NCBI GenBank assembly: GCA_964483375.1
Contig: CAZABJ010000050.1
Span: 1 to 19,500, forward strand
Source of the DNA: JAUIEH01 sp964483375
GTDB lineage: Bacteria; Pseudomonadota; Alphaproteobacteria; Caulobacterales; Maricaulaceae
Direction: 5' to 3'
DNA length: 19,500 nucleotides
Below, one piece after another: positions 12,225 to 19,402 of the stretch. The notes beneath the pieces were generated by a model that saw only the letters and a program-made list of their open reading frames with translations, ran no database searches and was not told the origin of the DNA. Within the stretch, counting starts at the first letter, position 1. The number at the start of each line of letters is the position of its first letter. The position numbers and the translations under genes are program-made.

Positions 12225-14177
12225 ATGCGTCACACTTTCGCCCTTTCAGCCTTCGCCGCCGGCGCGGCCGTACTCGCGCCCGGCGCCGTTTCGGCGCAGG
12301 ACACTCGCACTGAGGCGCTTGGCGCCATGAACATGCTCACGTCCGGCAGCGGCGTGTTCACCTTTTCAAGCGCGCGTCGGGACGGCGCCGCTGACGTGTT
12401 TACCGATGTGGGGCTCATCCTCGAGCCTGACGTCACCATAGAGACGCTTCGCATTGAGGGCGCTCGGATGGAGGGCGGCCGCCCCGTTTTCGACGCGCTG
12501 GTGTTCCAAGGTCTCTCAGGACCGGTCGACGGTCAGGGCGCCGCCGCCGCCCCAGTCGACGGAAAGGGTCCTGGCGCAGGCGCGCCGGCCGACGGTCTGC
12601 CGGGTGTTTTGAGCATCAATGAAGTGCGATTGGTGGGTCCGAACCAAGAGACCGCCGCAGCGATCGCACAAGCGCTGTTCCAACCGGGTCAGGCGGAGAA
12701 CCTCTCCTACCAGGGCGTCAACAGCTATGGGTTCGCGCAAATCGCGCTGGAAGGATTGAGCGTCACGACCTCCGCGTCGAACGGCGAAAGCGGCACCGTG
12801 ACACTGGGCTCGATCACCTTTGATGACTTGTCCCAAGGCGCGGCCGGCGCGGTCGTCCTGTCGAACTTGGCGCTCGCCGGCACGTTCGACATGGATGGCG
12901 ACCTGACCCCGCTGACGCTGAACCTCGCCAACTTCTCGCTGCGCGACGTGAACTTCGGCGCGCTCGAAGCGGCGGCCGGCGAGTTCAACCCCTCAGGCTT
13001 GAACAGCGTCGCAATGGGTGAGTTCCTGCTCGAAGGCCTTGCCGGCTCGGCGACGTCGCCGGAAGGCATGCCGGTGACCTTCAATGTCGGCGAAATTCGT
13101 CTGAACGACTGGTCGCCCACGGGCGCGGAGCTGATCCGGTTCCGGGATATTTCGCTCGACGGCACGTTCGACATGGACGGCCAGATGTCGCCGATTTCAT
13201 TCGGCCTGCAAAATTACGAGCTCAACGGCCTGGATCTGAGCAATCTCGCCGGGGTCTATGACGCGCTCGGGGCCGGCGGGCAAGTGCAGAACGCCATCGC
13301 CCAAGCGATGGTGATGAACCCCTTCGAGCCGCCGCTCGACAACTATACGCTGACCGGCTTCGAAGCGGACATCGCAGGCGTCCAGGTTTCGCTCGCCGAA
13401 GCGAACGGTCGGGTGGATCCGAACCGCGCCGGGTTCGATTACACCGACATCGCCGGTCCGCTCCGGGTCACGTTCGACCCCGCTTCCCAAGTGGGCGCGC
13501 AAGCGATGATGGGCTTGGGCATGCTGGGCATCAGCCAGCTCGAGTTCAACTTCGTGTCGCGCTGGACGGCGAACCAAGTCGAAGATCGGATCCGTTCGCA
13601 GGAATACACGGTTTCGATGACGGACGGGTTCGACCTGTCGATGGATTACGACGTGGCGAATGTCAGCGCGTATATCAACGCCATGCGCCAAGCGTATAGC
13701 CGCGATGGGTTTGACGCCGCATTCGAGGACGATCCTCAAGAAGTCTTCGCGATGCTCGGCGACCTGACCTTCAATGGCGCCGGCGTCACCTATGAGGACC
13801 GCGGAATTGCGCCGCGCATCATCACGATGGCCGCGCCGTTCCTGATGGTGCCGCCCTCCGGCGCAGGCGTGGAAGACGACAAAGGTCCCGGCGAAACGGA
13901 TGACGCACCGTCGTCCGGCTCGGGCCTCGGCGGCCAGGTCGCGGCCCTCATCCGCATGCAAGCGCAAAACGAACTCCCCGGCGCCACGCAAGACTTGGCG
14001 TTCGCGTTCGCCGATGCGGTGGAGGTGTTCTTGAATGACCCGCAAAGCTTCGCGATCCGCGTCGCGCCCTCGAGCCCGGTGTCGATCGCTGAGCTCAATC
14101 GTCTGGGCGAAAACGATCCCAATGCGGCGGTCACGCGCCTGAACATCACCTTCGAAGCCAATGGCGGAGGCCGCTAA
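12225..14177 (+). CDS. Large exported beta-rich protein with internal repeats, function unknown
   Basis: The product is 650 aa. A Sec signal peptide (MRHTFALSAFAAGAAVLAPG, cleavage near VSA|QD at 24) directs export. The mature part is Gly/Ala/Asp-rich, very acidic and nearly free of Cys and Lys, as in many secreted or outer-membrane-associated proteins. Residues about 169-250 and 263-348 form two related copies of a ~94-residue beta unit, each containing GTFDMDG (219-225 and 313-319). A low-complexity Gly/Ala/Pro segment lies at about 99-127 and an acidic Ser/Gly linker at about 547-572. The C-terminus does not end in a clear outer-membrane beta signal (final residues ANGGGR). I do not recognise a family. 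ATG 12225 follows GAGGG at 8 nt. Two strong hairpins, the second a terminator, follow the stop, so it is probably monocistronic. Confidence 0.85.
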   Translation: MRHTFALSAFAAGAAVLAPGAVSAQDTRTEALGAMNMLTSGSGVFTFSSARRDGAADVFTDVGLILEPDVTIETLRIEGARMEGGRPVFDALVFQGLSGPVDGQGAAAAPVDGKGPGAGAPADGLPGVLSINEVRLVGPNQETAAAIAQALFQPGQAENLSYQGVNSYGFAQIALEGLSVTTSASNGESGTVTLGSITFDDLSQGAAGAVVLSNLALAGTFDMDGDLTPLTLNLANFSLRDVNFGALEAAAGEFNPSGLNSVAMGEFLLEGLAGSATSPEGMPVTFNVGEIRLNDWSPTGAELIRFRDISLDGTFDMDGQMSPISFGLQNYELNGLDLSNLAGVYDALGAGGQVQNAIAQAMVMNPFEPPLDNYTLTGFEADIAGVQVSLAEANGRVDPNRAGFDYTDIAGPLRVTFDPASQVGAQAMMGLGMLGISQLEFNFVSRWTANQVEDRIRSQEYTVSMTDGFDLSMDYDVANVSAYINAMRQAYSRDGFDAAFEDDPQEVFAMLGDLTFNGAGVTYEDRGIAPRIITMAAPFLMVPPSGAGVEDDKGPGETDDAPSSGSGLGGQVAALIRMQAQNELPGATQDLAFAFADAVEVFLNDPQSFAIRVAPSSPVSIAELNRLGENDPNAAVTRLNITFEANGGGR

Positions 14178-14188
14178 GAGCCAATGAA

Positions 14189-14223
14189 CCCCCTCTTTGC
14201 GGCGTTTCGCCGCCGGGAGGGGG
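14189..14223 (+). other. Strong GC-rich hairpin without a T tract, 12 bp after the stop of the 12225 gene
   Basis: CCCCCTC (14189-14195) pairs with GAGGGGG (14217-14223). Inside, after a symmetrical 3x3 internal loop, GCGGCG (14199-14204) pairs with CGCCGC (14208-14213) around a TTT loop. No U run follows. It may stabilise the 3' end of the mRNA upstream of the real terminator. Confidence 0.7.
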
Positions 14224-14232
14224 CCAGAAACG

Positions 14233-14268
14233 AAAAGCGCGGTCCGCCTAAGGCGACCGCGCTTTTTT
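14233..14268. terminator. Bidirectional intrinsic terminator between the 12225 gene and phaZ
   Basis: AAAAGCGCGGT pairs with ACCGCGCTTTT, with an inner CGCC/GGCG stem, one bulged C and a TAA loop. Six T follow on the plus strand and four on the minus. It fits the convergent stops at 14177 (plus) and 14294 (minus). Confidence 0.9.
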
Positions 14269-14293
14269 GTGGTCCGAAACTGTGTGCGTCGGC

Positions 14294-15598
14294 CTATTCC
14301 GCCGCGATGACCCGCAACGGTGGACGACCCTGGCGGTGGGCTTTGTCCTCGCGCTCGTCCCAATGACGGCGCATGAAGTCAGACACCCGAGGCACGATCT
14401 CTTCGCGGAAACGGCGTCCATTGAACACGCCGTAATGGCCCACCCCCGGCTGGACGTAGTCTTCCTTCATCGAAGGCTTGATCCCTGAACACAGGTCGTG
14501 GGCGGCCTGGGTTTGGCCAATGCCGGAGATGTCGTCATTCTCGCCTTCGACCGTAAACAGGCCCATGTTTTCAATCGTTTCGGGGCGGACGCGCCGGCCG
14601 CCCACATCGAGGCGTCCGCGGGCGAGCAAGTGCTGCTGGAACACCCGTTCGATGGTCTGCACGTAGAACTCTTGGGTCAGGTCCATCACCGAGAGATACT
14701 CGTCATAGAACGACCGATGCTTATCCGCGCCGTCGCCGTCGCCGTCGACCAAGTGTTCGAAGAAACCCCAATGGGCGTTGGCGTGCCGGTCCCAGTTCAT
14801 GCCCATGAAGCTGGCGAGCTGCACAAAGCCGGGATAAACGCGCCGGAACATGCCTGGATGCGGCCAGGGCACCGTGAAAATCATGTTTTCTTTGAACCAG
14901 GCCAACGACTTGTTCTCAGCCAATCGGTTCGGTTCGGTGGGGGAACGCCGGGCGTCGATGGGCGAGCCCATCAGCGTCAGCGTGGCGGGCGCAGCGCTTT
15001 CGCGGTCCTCCGCCATCAACGCGGCGGCGGCAAGGACCGGCGGTCCGGGCTGGCAAACGGCCACGACGTGGGTTTGCGGACCCAAATAGCGCAGCATGCC
15101 CCGGACATGATCGACATAGTCGTCAAATCCAAACCGCCCTTCGGCGATCGGCACCATGCGGGCGTCCGCCCAGTCGGTGATATAGACCTCATGCTCGGGC
15201 AGGAACGCCTCGACGGTGCCGCGAAGGAGCGTCGCAAAGTGTCCCGACATGGGCGCCACGATGAGCACCTTAGGATCCATCCGCGCGCCGCGCGCCGCGT
15301 GCAGGGCATGTTCGTCGCGAGCGAAATGCAGCAAATCGCACCAGGGCGTGCGCCAGGCCACCTCGGGCGTGACCGGGACCGAAGCGCCGTCGACGACGGT
15401 GTCTTCGATACCCCATTCCGGTTTTCCGTAGCGGCGGGTGACCGCTTCGAAGAAGTCCGCCGCCGCCGCGACGGTGCGGCCGGGCAGGGTGTGGGCCATC
15501 GGGTTGGCCGGGGAACGATAGATGCGGCGGACGGCGTTGATGGTCGCGCGCATCGGCGTGACCGCCGCGTATCCCATCTCATAAAGCGTGTAGAGCAT
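14294..15598 (-). CDS. phaZ: Intracellular polyhydroxyalkanoate (PHB) depolymerase
   Basis: The enzyme degrades stored poly(3-hydroxybutyrate) granules in the cytoplasm to release carbon and reducing power. The 434-aa product has no signal peptide and matches the PhaZ1 type of intracellular depolymerase by length and motifs. It has an alpha/beta-hydrolase fold in which the nucleophile is a Cys: AVCQPGPP, Cys182. The likely triad partners are D355 or D356 (EGENDDISG) and H388 (GVGHYGVF), all at the positions expected for this type. The N-terminus (MLYTLYEMGYAAVTPMR) is also typical. An extra GDGDGADKHR loop lies at about 286-295. ATG 15598 has AAGGAAA about 7 nt upstream. It lies 27 nt downstream of the Sco/SenC gene on the same strand, so the two are probably co-transcribed. 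PHB synthesis genes are not in the window. Confidence 0.94.
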   Translation of the reverse strand: MLYTLYEMGYAAVTPMRATINAVRRIYRSPANPMAHTLPGRTVAAAADFFEAVTRRYGKPEWGIEDTVVDGASVPVTPEVAWRTPWCDLLHFARDEHALHAARGARMDPKVLIVAPMSGHFATLLRGTVEAFLPEHEVYITDWADARMVPIAEGRFGFDDYVDHVRGMLRYLGPQTHVVAVCQPGPPVLAAAALMAEDRESAAPATLTLMGSPIDARRSPTEPNRLAENKSLAWFKENMIFTVPWPHPGMFRRVYPGFVQLASFMGMNWDRHANAHWGFFEHLVDGDGDGADKHRSFYDEYLSVMDLTQEFYVQTIERVFQQHLLARGRLDVGGRRVRPETIENMGLFTVEGENDDISGIGQTQAAHDLCSGIKPSMKEDYVQPGVGHYGVFNGRRFREEIVPRVSDFMRRHWDEREDKAHRQGRPPLRVIAAE

Positions 15599-15625
15599 TA
15601 CGGGTTTCCTTCGACCCAGGTCGTT

Positions 15626-16273
15626 TCATGCGTCTGCGTCACGTTGCGCCAGATAGCGGCGGAGCCCCTCAGCGATTTCGCCGGAGTCAATCGTATGCGT
15701 GAACGGGCGCACGAAATCGCCGTTCTCATCCATTAAATAGATGATGCTGGTGTGTTCCATGAGGTATTCGGCGTAGCTGTCTTCATCTTCGAGCACGAAG
15801 TACTCGACCAAATACGCATCCGCGAGGGCGCGGATTTCCTCCTCCGTGCCGGTGAGACCGATCAGATTATCGGGGAAGCCGTTGGACGCCACGTAAACGG
15901 CGAGCGCTTCCGGGGTGTCGCGCTGCGGGTCGACGGTGACTAGCAAAGGCTGAAACGCCTCAGCGTCAGGGCCAAGCTCCTCAAGCGCGCGGGCCAAGGA
16001 TTGCAGCGACAGCGGGCAGACGTCGGGGCAGTAGGTGAAGCCGAAATAGACCAAGAGGGGCCGTCCGCGGAAATCCGCGTCGCTGACTTCCTCCCCGGTA
16101 TGGGCGGTCAGCGTGAACGGCCCGCCGATCTCCACCGGCGTGTCGTCCACTCGCATCACAGGGGTGCGCGGGGATAACGCATACAGGAGCGCTGTGCCCA
16201 CAAGCGCGCCGATCAATGCGGCGATGGCGACAATAAGCACGCGGTTCGGCGCGCCGCTTCGATTGCCCGTCAT
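15626..16273 (-). CDS. senC: Sco1/SenC/PrrC-family copper-binding thioredoxin-fold protein
   Basis: Sco proteins sit in the periplasm, anchored by one helix, and deliver copper to the CuA site of cytochrome c oxidase or act as thiol-disulfide reductases. The 215-aa product has one N-terminal membrane anchor (about 11-33) and a thioredoxin-like domain. The metal/redox site is FTYCPDVCP (Cys82 and Cys86) with the distal His174 (EHTSIIY), so all three copper ligands are present. TVDPQRDTPEAL (113-124) is the usual family motif. The ATG at 16273 has a rather close GAGG. It lies 58 nt downstream of the helix-hairpin-helix gene and 27 nt upstream of phaZ, all on the minus strand. It is divergent from regB with one gene in between; in Rhodobacter the senC/prrC gene is part of the same locus as regB and regA, which makes this linkage meaningful. 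Confidence 0.94.
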   Translation of the reverse strand: MTGNRSGAPNRVLIVAIAALIGALVGTALLYALSPRTPVMRVDDTPVEIGGPFTLTAHTGEEVSDADFRGRPLLVYFGFTYCPDVCPLSLQSLARALEELGPDAEAFQPLLVTVDPQRDTPEALAVYVASNGFPDNLIGLTGTEEEIRALADAYLVEYFVLEDEDSYAEYLMEHTSIIYLMDENGDFVRPFTHTIDSGEIAEGLRRYLAQRDADA

Positions 16274-16331
16274 AACCCTCGTTTCGCCCCTCGCGTCGGC
16301 CGCCCGTCTCCCCCCGGGCGCGCCTGCGCTC

Positions 16332-16739
16332 TTAATATGTCATCATGGGATCTAACGATTTTGCGTGCTCGATCCAACGCGACACTTCAGACTCCGTCGG
16401 CAAGCGGCGGACCAGCTTCTTCGTTTCATTCGCTTCCGCCATCTTGGCGGTGAGATTGTCCGCGCGCCGGTTCCGCAGTTCTTTCACGGTGTCGACGCCG
16501 GCGGCCTCCAACAGCTCCGAATATTCCTCGCCCACCCCTTTGACCCGCATGAGATCGGCCATGTTGGCCCATTTCAGAAGCTGCGGTTCGGGCAGCCCGG
16601 TGTCCGCGGCGGCCTGTTTGCGGCCTTTGGGGTCCTTGCAGCGCTCCAACAACGCGTCGGTGGTCTTAATGTCCGCCGCTACGAGTTTCTTCGCGTATGC
16701 AGGTCCGATGCCTTCAATCGTTTCGATTTTATAGCCCAT
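16332..16739 (-). CDS. DUF4332-like helix-hairpin-helix protein
   Basis: With ATG 16739 the product is 135 aa. The strong site GGGAGG, 5 nt upstream, selects it over an in-frame codon at 16784. Two helix-hairpin-helix elements are visible: IEGIGPAYAKKLVAADI (8-24) and VKGVGEEYSELLEAAGVDT (66-84), the architecture of DUF4332. Such domains often bind DNA non-specifically, but no biochemical role is known to me for this subgroup. There is no signal peptide or membrane helix. The C-terminal helix is charged and ends SLDPMMTY. It is the first gene of a probable minus-strand group (HhH protein, senC, phaZ) and is divergent from regB across 148 nt. Confidence 0.85.
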   Translation of the reverse strand: MGYKIETIEGIGPAYAKKLVAADIKTTDALLERCKDPKGRKQAAADTGLPEPQLLKWANMADLMRVKGVGEEYSELLEAAGVDTVKELRNRRADNLTAKMAEANETKKLVRRLPTESEVSRWIEHAKSLDPMMTY

Positions 16740-16744
16740 CGCCG

Positions 16745-16750
16745 CCTCCC
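16745..16750 (-). promoter_or_regulatory. Shine-Dalgarno site deciding the start of the helix-hairpin-helix gene
   Basis: GGGAGG on the minus strand, 5 nt before ATG 16739. Confidence 0.75.
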
Positions 16751-16847
16751 TAGCCTCATGGACCGCGCTTTCTGGCGAAACCATGGCGCCGTTCGGCTTT
16801 CCTGGGAAGACTAGCCGGTCAGCGAGCCGGGCTCTGAGAGAGCTGTG

Positions 16848-16863
16848 CGGCCGGCGCCGGCCG
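16848..16863. promoter_or_regulatory. 16-bp perfect palindrome before regB (operator candidate)
   Basis: CGGCCGGCGCCGGCCG is its own reverse complement. It ends 24 bp before the regB ATG and just upstream of a -10-like TATGCT (16867-16872). The position would suit a repressor or autoregulation site. The GC-only composition means chance is not excluded. Confidence 0.4.
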
Positions 16864-16887
16864 GTCTATGCTCGTCCCGCATTCGCC

Positions 16888-18219
16888 ATGAACACGCTCA
16901 CAAAGACCACCGACGTTCAACAAAGGTCCGGCTTCAGCGACCTCTTCGGCGCGGGCGAGCACCGCGTTCGCATGCGCACGCTTATTCTCCTGCGATGGTT
17001 GGCCGTGCTTGGGCAGACCGCGACGGTGCTTGTGGTCAGTCTTTGGCTGGAATTCGAAATGCCGCTTGCGGCGTGCCTGGCCGTGATATCCGCGAGCGCG
17101 TGGCTGAACATCTTTTTGTCCGTCGCCGAACCCGGCCAGCGCATCCTCTCTGAGGGCGAGGCGGCGATGCAGCTGAGCATCGACGTCGTCCAGCTCGCCA
17201 CGCTCATCGCGCTCACGGGCGGCCCGAACAATCCCTTCATTCTGTTGCTTGGCGCGCCGGTGGTGATCGCCTTCAGCTCTCTGCGTCCGACAGCCGCGGG
17301 CGCGGTCGCTGCGGTCGGCTTGCTCGCAGCGGCGGGCGCGGCCATATGGCACGGGCCTTTACCCTGGCGGGCCGACGCCCCGTTCGACCCGCCGCGCTTG
17401 TTCGAGCTCGGCCTCTGGACCGCGCTCGTCACTGGCGCGGGGTTTATGAGCGTGTTCGCATGGCGCATCGCAGCGGAGGCGCGACGGATGTCAGAGGCGC
17501 TGGCGGCGACCCAGTCGGTGCTGGCCCGGGAGCAACGGCTCTCCGCCTTGGGCGGGCTCGCGGCGGCGGCCGCCCATGAACTCGGCACGCCCCTGGGCAC
17601 CATCCAGGTCACGGCCAAGGAGATGCTGCGCGCTACCCCGGAGGGCAGCGAGCTGCGCGAGGATGCGATGCTGCTTGTCTCCCAAGCCGAGCGCTGTCGG
17701 GATTTGTTGCGGCAATTGGCGCGAAAGGGCGAGGAGGGCGATGAGGTGCACGCTCGGCTCGCCTTGCGTGACCTTCTCGCCGAAGTCGCTGAGCCTTTGC
17801 GCGGTCTGGGGCCGGAGATCGTCATCGAGATCGAGGCCGACCGAGGGGACGCGCCGCCCCTTCGCCGCGCGCCCGAGATGCTCTACGCCATCGGGAACTA
17901 TGTTGAGAACGCCGTCGACTACGCCGCCAAAGAAGTCCGCGTCACCGGCCGCTTAGGACCGAACTGGCTTGAGGTGGAGGTCAGCGACGACGGGCCGGGC
18001 TTTTCCCCTGAGGTGCTGATGAAGCTTGGCGAACCCTACGTGACCCGGCGCGACGAGGGGCAGGCCCGTGGCGGACTGGGCTTGGGGTTCTTCATCGCCA
18101 AGACCTTTGTAGAGCGGATGGGCGGGGCGGTGTCGTTCGGCAATCGTCGGGCGCCGAGTACGGGCGCCGTGGTGCGCGCGCGCTGGCCGCTTGATGCGGT
18201 TCTCGCCAGTTCGAATTGA
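16888..18219 (+). CDS. regB: Redox-sensing histidine kinase RegB/PrrB/ActS
   Basis: RegB senses the respiratory redox state and phosphorylates RegA to control photosynthesis, respiration, carbon or nitrogen genes in alphaproteobacteria. From ATG 16888 the product is 443 aa. The N-terminal half (about 30-195) holds six likely membrane helices with the quinone-binding heptapeptide GGPNNPF (111-117; family pattern GGxxNPF). The H-box is AAHELGTPLGT with phospho-acceptor His230. Cys270 (ERCRDLL) lies exactly 40 residues later, the spacing of the redox-active His225/Cys265 pair in Rhodobacter RegB. The ATPase domain shows N341, DDGPG (367-371) and GGLGLG (395-400). All sensory and catalytic residues are therefore present. 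An upstream in-frame start at 16783 gives an arginine-rich extension and is rejected. A Shine-Dalgarno is not obvious. regA follows on the same strand. Confidence 0.95.
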   Translation: MNTLTKTTDVQQRSGFSDLFGAGEHRVRMRTLILLRWLAVLGQTATVLVVSLWLEFEMPLAACLAVISASAWLNIFLSVAEPGQRILSEGEAAMQLSIDVVQLATLIALTGGPNNPFILLLGAPVVIAFSSLRPTAAGAVAAVGLLAAAGAAIWHGPLPWRADAPFDPPRLFELGLWTALVTGAGFMSVFAWRIAAEARRMSEALAATQSVLAREQRLSALGGLAAAAAHELGTPLGTIQVTAKEMLRATPEGSELREDAMLLVSQAERCRDLLRQLARKGEEGDEVHARLALRDLLAEVAEPLRGLGPEIVIEIEADRGDAPPLRRAPEMLYAIGNYVENAVDYAAKEVRVTGRLGPNWLEVEVSDDGPGFSPEVLMKLGEPYVTRRDEGQARGGLGLGFFIAKTFVERMGGAVSFGNRRAPSTGAVVRARWPLDAVLASSN

Positions 18220-18243
18220 CCGTATGCGACAAAGCGACATTAT
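18216..18243 (+). promoter_or_regulatory. Candidate internal promoter at the regB/regA junction
   Basis: TTGACC (18216-18221) overlaps the regB stop codon (TGA 18217-18219). CATTAT (18238-18243) follows after 16 bp. Transcription would start about 35 nt before the regA ATG. The match is to the general sigma70 pattern only. Confidence 0.35.
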
Positions 18244-18284
18244 GTTCGCCAAAGCGCCGTGAAGTGACCCGAGGACCCAAGCGT

Positions 18285-18851
18285 ATGAGCGACGAAGCCG
18301 AAATGACCATGGCTCCAGGCGACCTGGAGGACAAAACATTGCTCATTTTGGACGACGACGCGCCGTTTCGCGGTCGCTTGGGCCGGGCGATGTCTCAGCG
18401 CGGCTTTGTCGTCTCAGCCGTGGGGTCGGTCTCTGAGGCGATGGATATCGCGCGCATGAACCCCCCGGCGTTTGCGGTTCTGGACATGCGGCTCGAGGAC
18501 GGCTCCGGCCTTGATGTGGTGGACGAGCTGCACAAACAGCGGGATGATTGCCGCGTGGTGATGCTCACCGGCTACGGCAACATCGCCACCGCGGTGGCGG
18601 CGGTCAAAGCCGGCGCGGTGGACTATCTTTCTAAGCCGGCGGATGCGGACGACGTCGCCAAGGCGCTGCTCGCCGACCCCGAGACCCTGCCCGAACCGCC
18701 CGACAACCCCATGTCCGCCGACCGCGTGCGCTGGGAGCACATCCAACGCGTCTACGAACTGTGCGGCCACAACGTCTCCGAAACCGCCCGACGCCTCAAC
18801 ATGCACCGCCGCACCCTCCAGCGCATCCTGGCCAAACGCGCGCCGCGTTAG
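18285..18851 (+). CDS. regA: Response regulator RegA/PrrA/ActR
   Basis: This is the DNA-binding partner of RegB. From ATG 18285 (GAGG 10 nt upstream) the product is 188 aa, close to the ~184 aa usual for the family. The receiver domain has the acidic pocket D23-D25, phospho-acceptor D67 (VLDMRLEDGSG), T95 and K117 (SKP). A proline-containing linker (LPEPPDNPMSADRVRWEHIQ) is characteristic of RegA. The C-terminal Fis-type helix-turn-helix (CGHNVSETARRLNMHRRTLQ, about 160-179) is the almost invariant RegA DNA-reading motif. A TTG at 18216, overlapping the regB stop, would extend the N-terminus by 23 poorly conserved-looking residues, so I reject it. The 65-nt spacing from regB may contain a separate promoter. 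A likely regulon member, senC, lies nearby. Confidence 0.96.
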   Translation: MSDEAEMTMAPGDLEDKTLLILDDDAPFRGRLGRAMSQRGFVVSAVGSVSEAMDIARMNPPAFAVLDMRLEDGSGLDVVDELHKQRDDCRVVMLTGYGNIATAVAAVKAGAVDYLSKPADADDVAKALLADPETLPEPPDNPMSADRVRWEHIQRVYELCGHNVSETARRLNMHRRTLQRILAKRAPR

Positions 18852-18873
18852 GAGGCGACCGCGGCCAATCGCA

Positions 18874-18909
18874 CTGAGGTCCTTCGCCCTACGGGCTCAG
18901 GATGACAGG
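18874..18909. repeat. Intergenic repeat-like element (reverse complement reads GTCATCCTGAGC...GAAGGACC)
   Basis: The stretch ctgaggtccttcgccc / tacgggctcaggatgac carries CTGAG...CTCAG outer arms and a GCCC-TAC-GGGC inner hairpin. I recognise this as resembling the short dispersed GTCATCCTGAG-type elements seen between genes in many bacterial genomes. There is only one copy in this window, so dispersed status is from recollection of the motif, not observed here. Confidence 0.45.
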
Positions 18910-18991
18910 CGACCCGCCGCAAACGCCACAGCACCGCAATTGCACGTCACCAACGGCATGTCGTTGTCCTTTGTTCGCCGCTTCGCCCGGG

Positions 18992-19321
18992 TCAGTCGCA
19001 GGGCCCGTAGCGTATGCCGTCAGGCGTGGTGAGGTGAGCCTGCGGGTCGAGCGTCAGCGTGTAGCCCTCGCCGCGATAGAGATCCTCCCGCAAGAACCCA
19101 AGTCCGCTAAAAATAGACTGCGGGACAAACGCCAAATCGATCTCTTCATCAAGAAAAACGACGCGCGCGCTCCGGTCTGAGAATACGATCGCATACTCCG
19201 CGTATTCGAGCGGCATGTAGCATCTGTACAGGCGCTCTCGCCCCGGCTCGCCGTAGTCCGGCGCCAGAGAGCAGCCGGCGGCGGCGCACACGGCCGCAAC
19301 TATCAGACATTTCCTTGTCAT
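18992..19321 (-). CDS. Small lipoprotein, function unknown
   Basis: From ATG 19321 the product is 109 aa and starts MTRKCLIVAAVCAAAGCSLA, a lipoprotein signal with lipobox AAGC and lipidated Cys17. The mature part (about 92 residues) contains two further Cys (YRCYMPL and the penultimate residue in GPCD), which could pair in the periplasm. It looks beta-rich with alternating hydrophobics (EYAIVFSDRSARVVFLDEEI). I do not recognise a family. An upstream in-frame codon at 19378 would bury the signal sequence, so I prefer 19321, although no strong Shine-Dalgarno is seen. It is convergent with regA. Confidence 0.75.
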   Translation of the reverse strand: MTRKCLIVAAVCAAAGCSLAPDYGEPGRERLYRCYMPLEYAEYAIVFSDRSARVVFLDEEIDLAFVPQSIFSGLGFLREDLYRGEGYTLTLDPQAHLTTPDGIRYGPCD

Positions 19322-19402
19322 CGAAGCATCTGACGGCGGGCCCGTATCGAAGTAAACGTTCGCACCGCAGTCTCTCACGCCTTGAGCGCCCAGCCTGTCT
19401 CT

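Noticed and set aside
13197..14363. Minus-strand open frame of 388 codons over the exported-protein gene and both hairpins
   Set aside because: It runs through a strong bidirectional terminator, has shadow-type composition (Arg/His-rich) and overlaps a gene with a clear signal peptide.
14498..15736. Plus-strand open frame of 412 codons antisense to phaZ
   Set aside because: Shadow of phaZ, whose catalytic motifs are intact on the minus strand.
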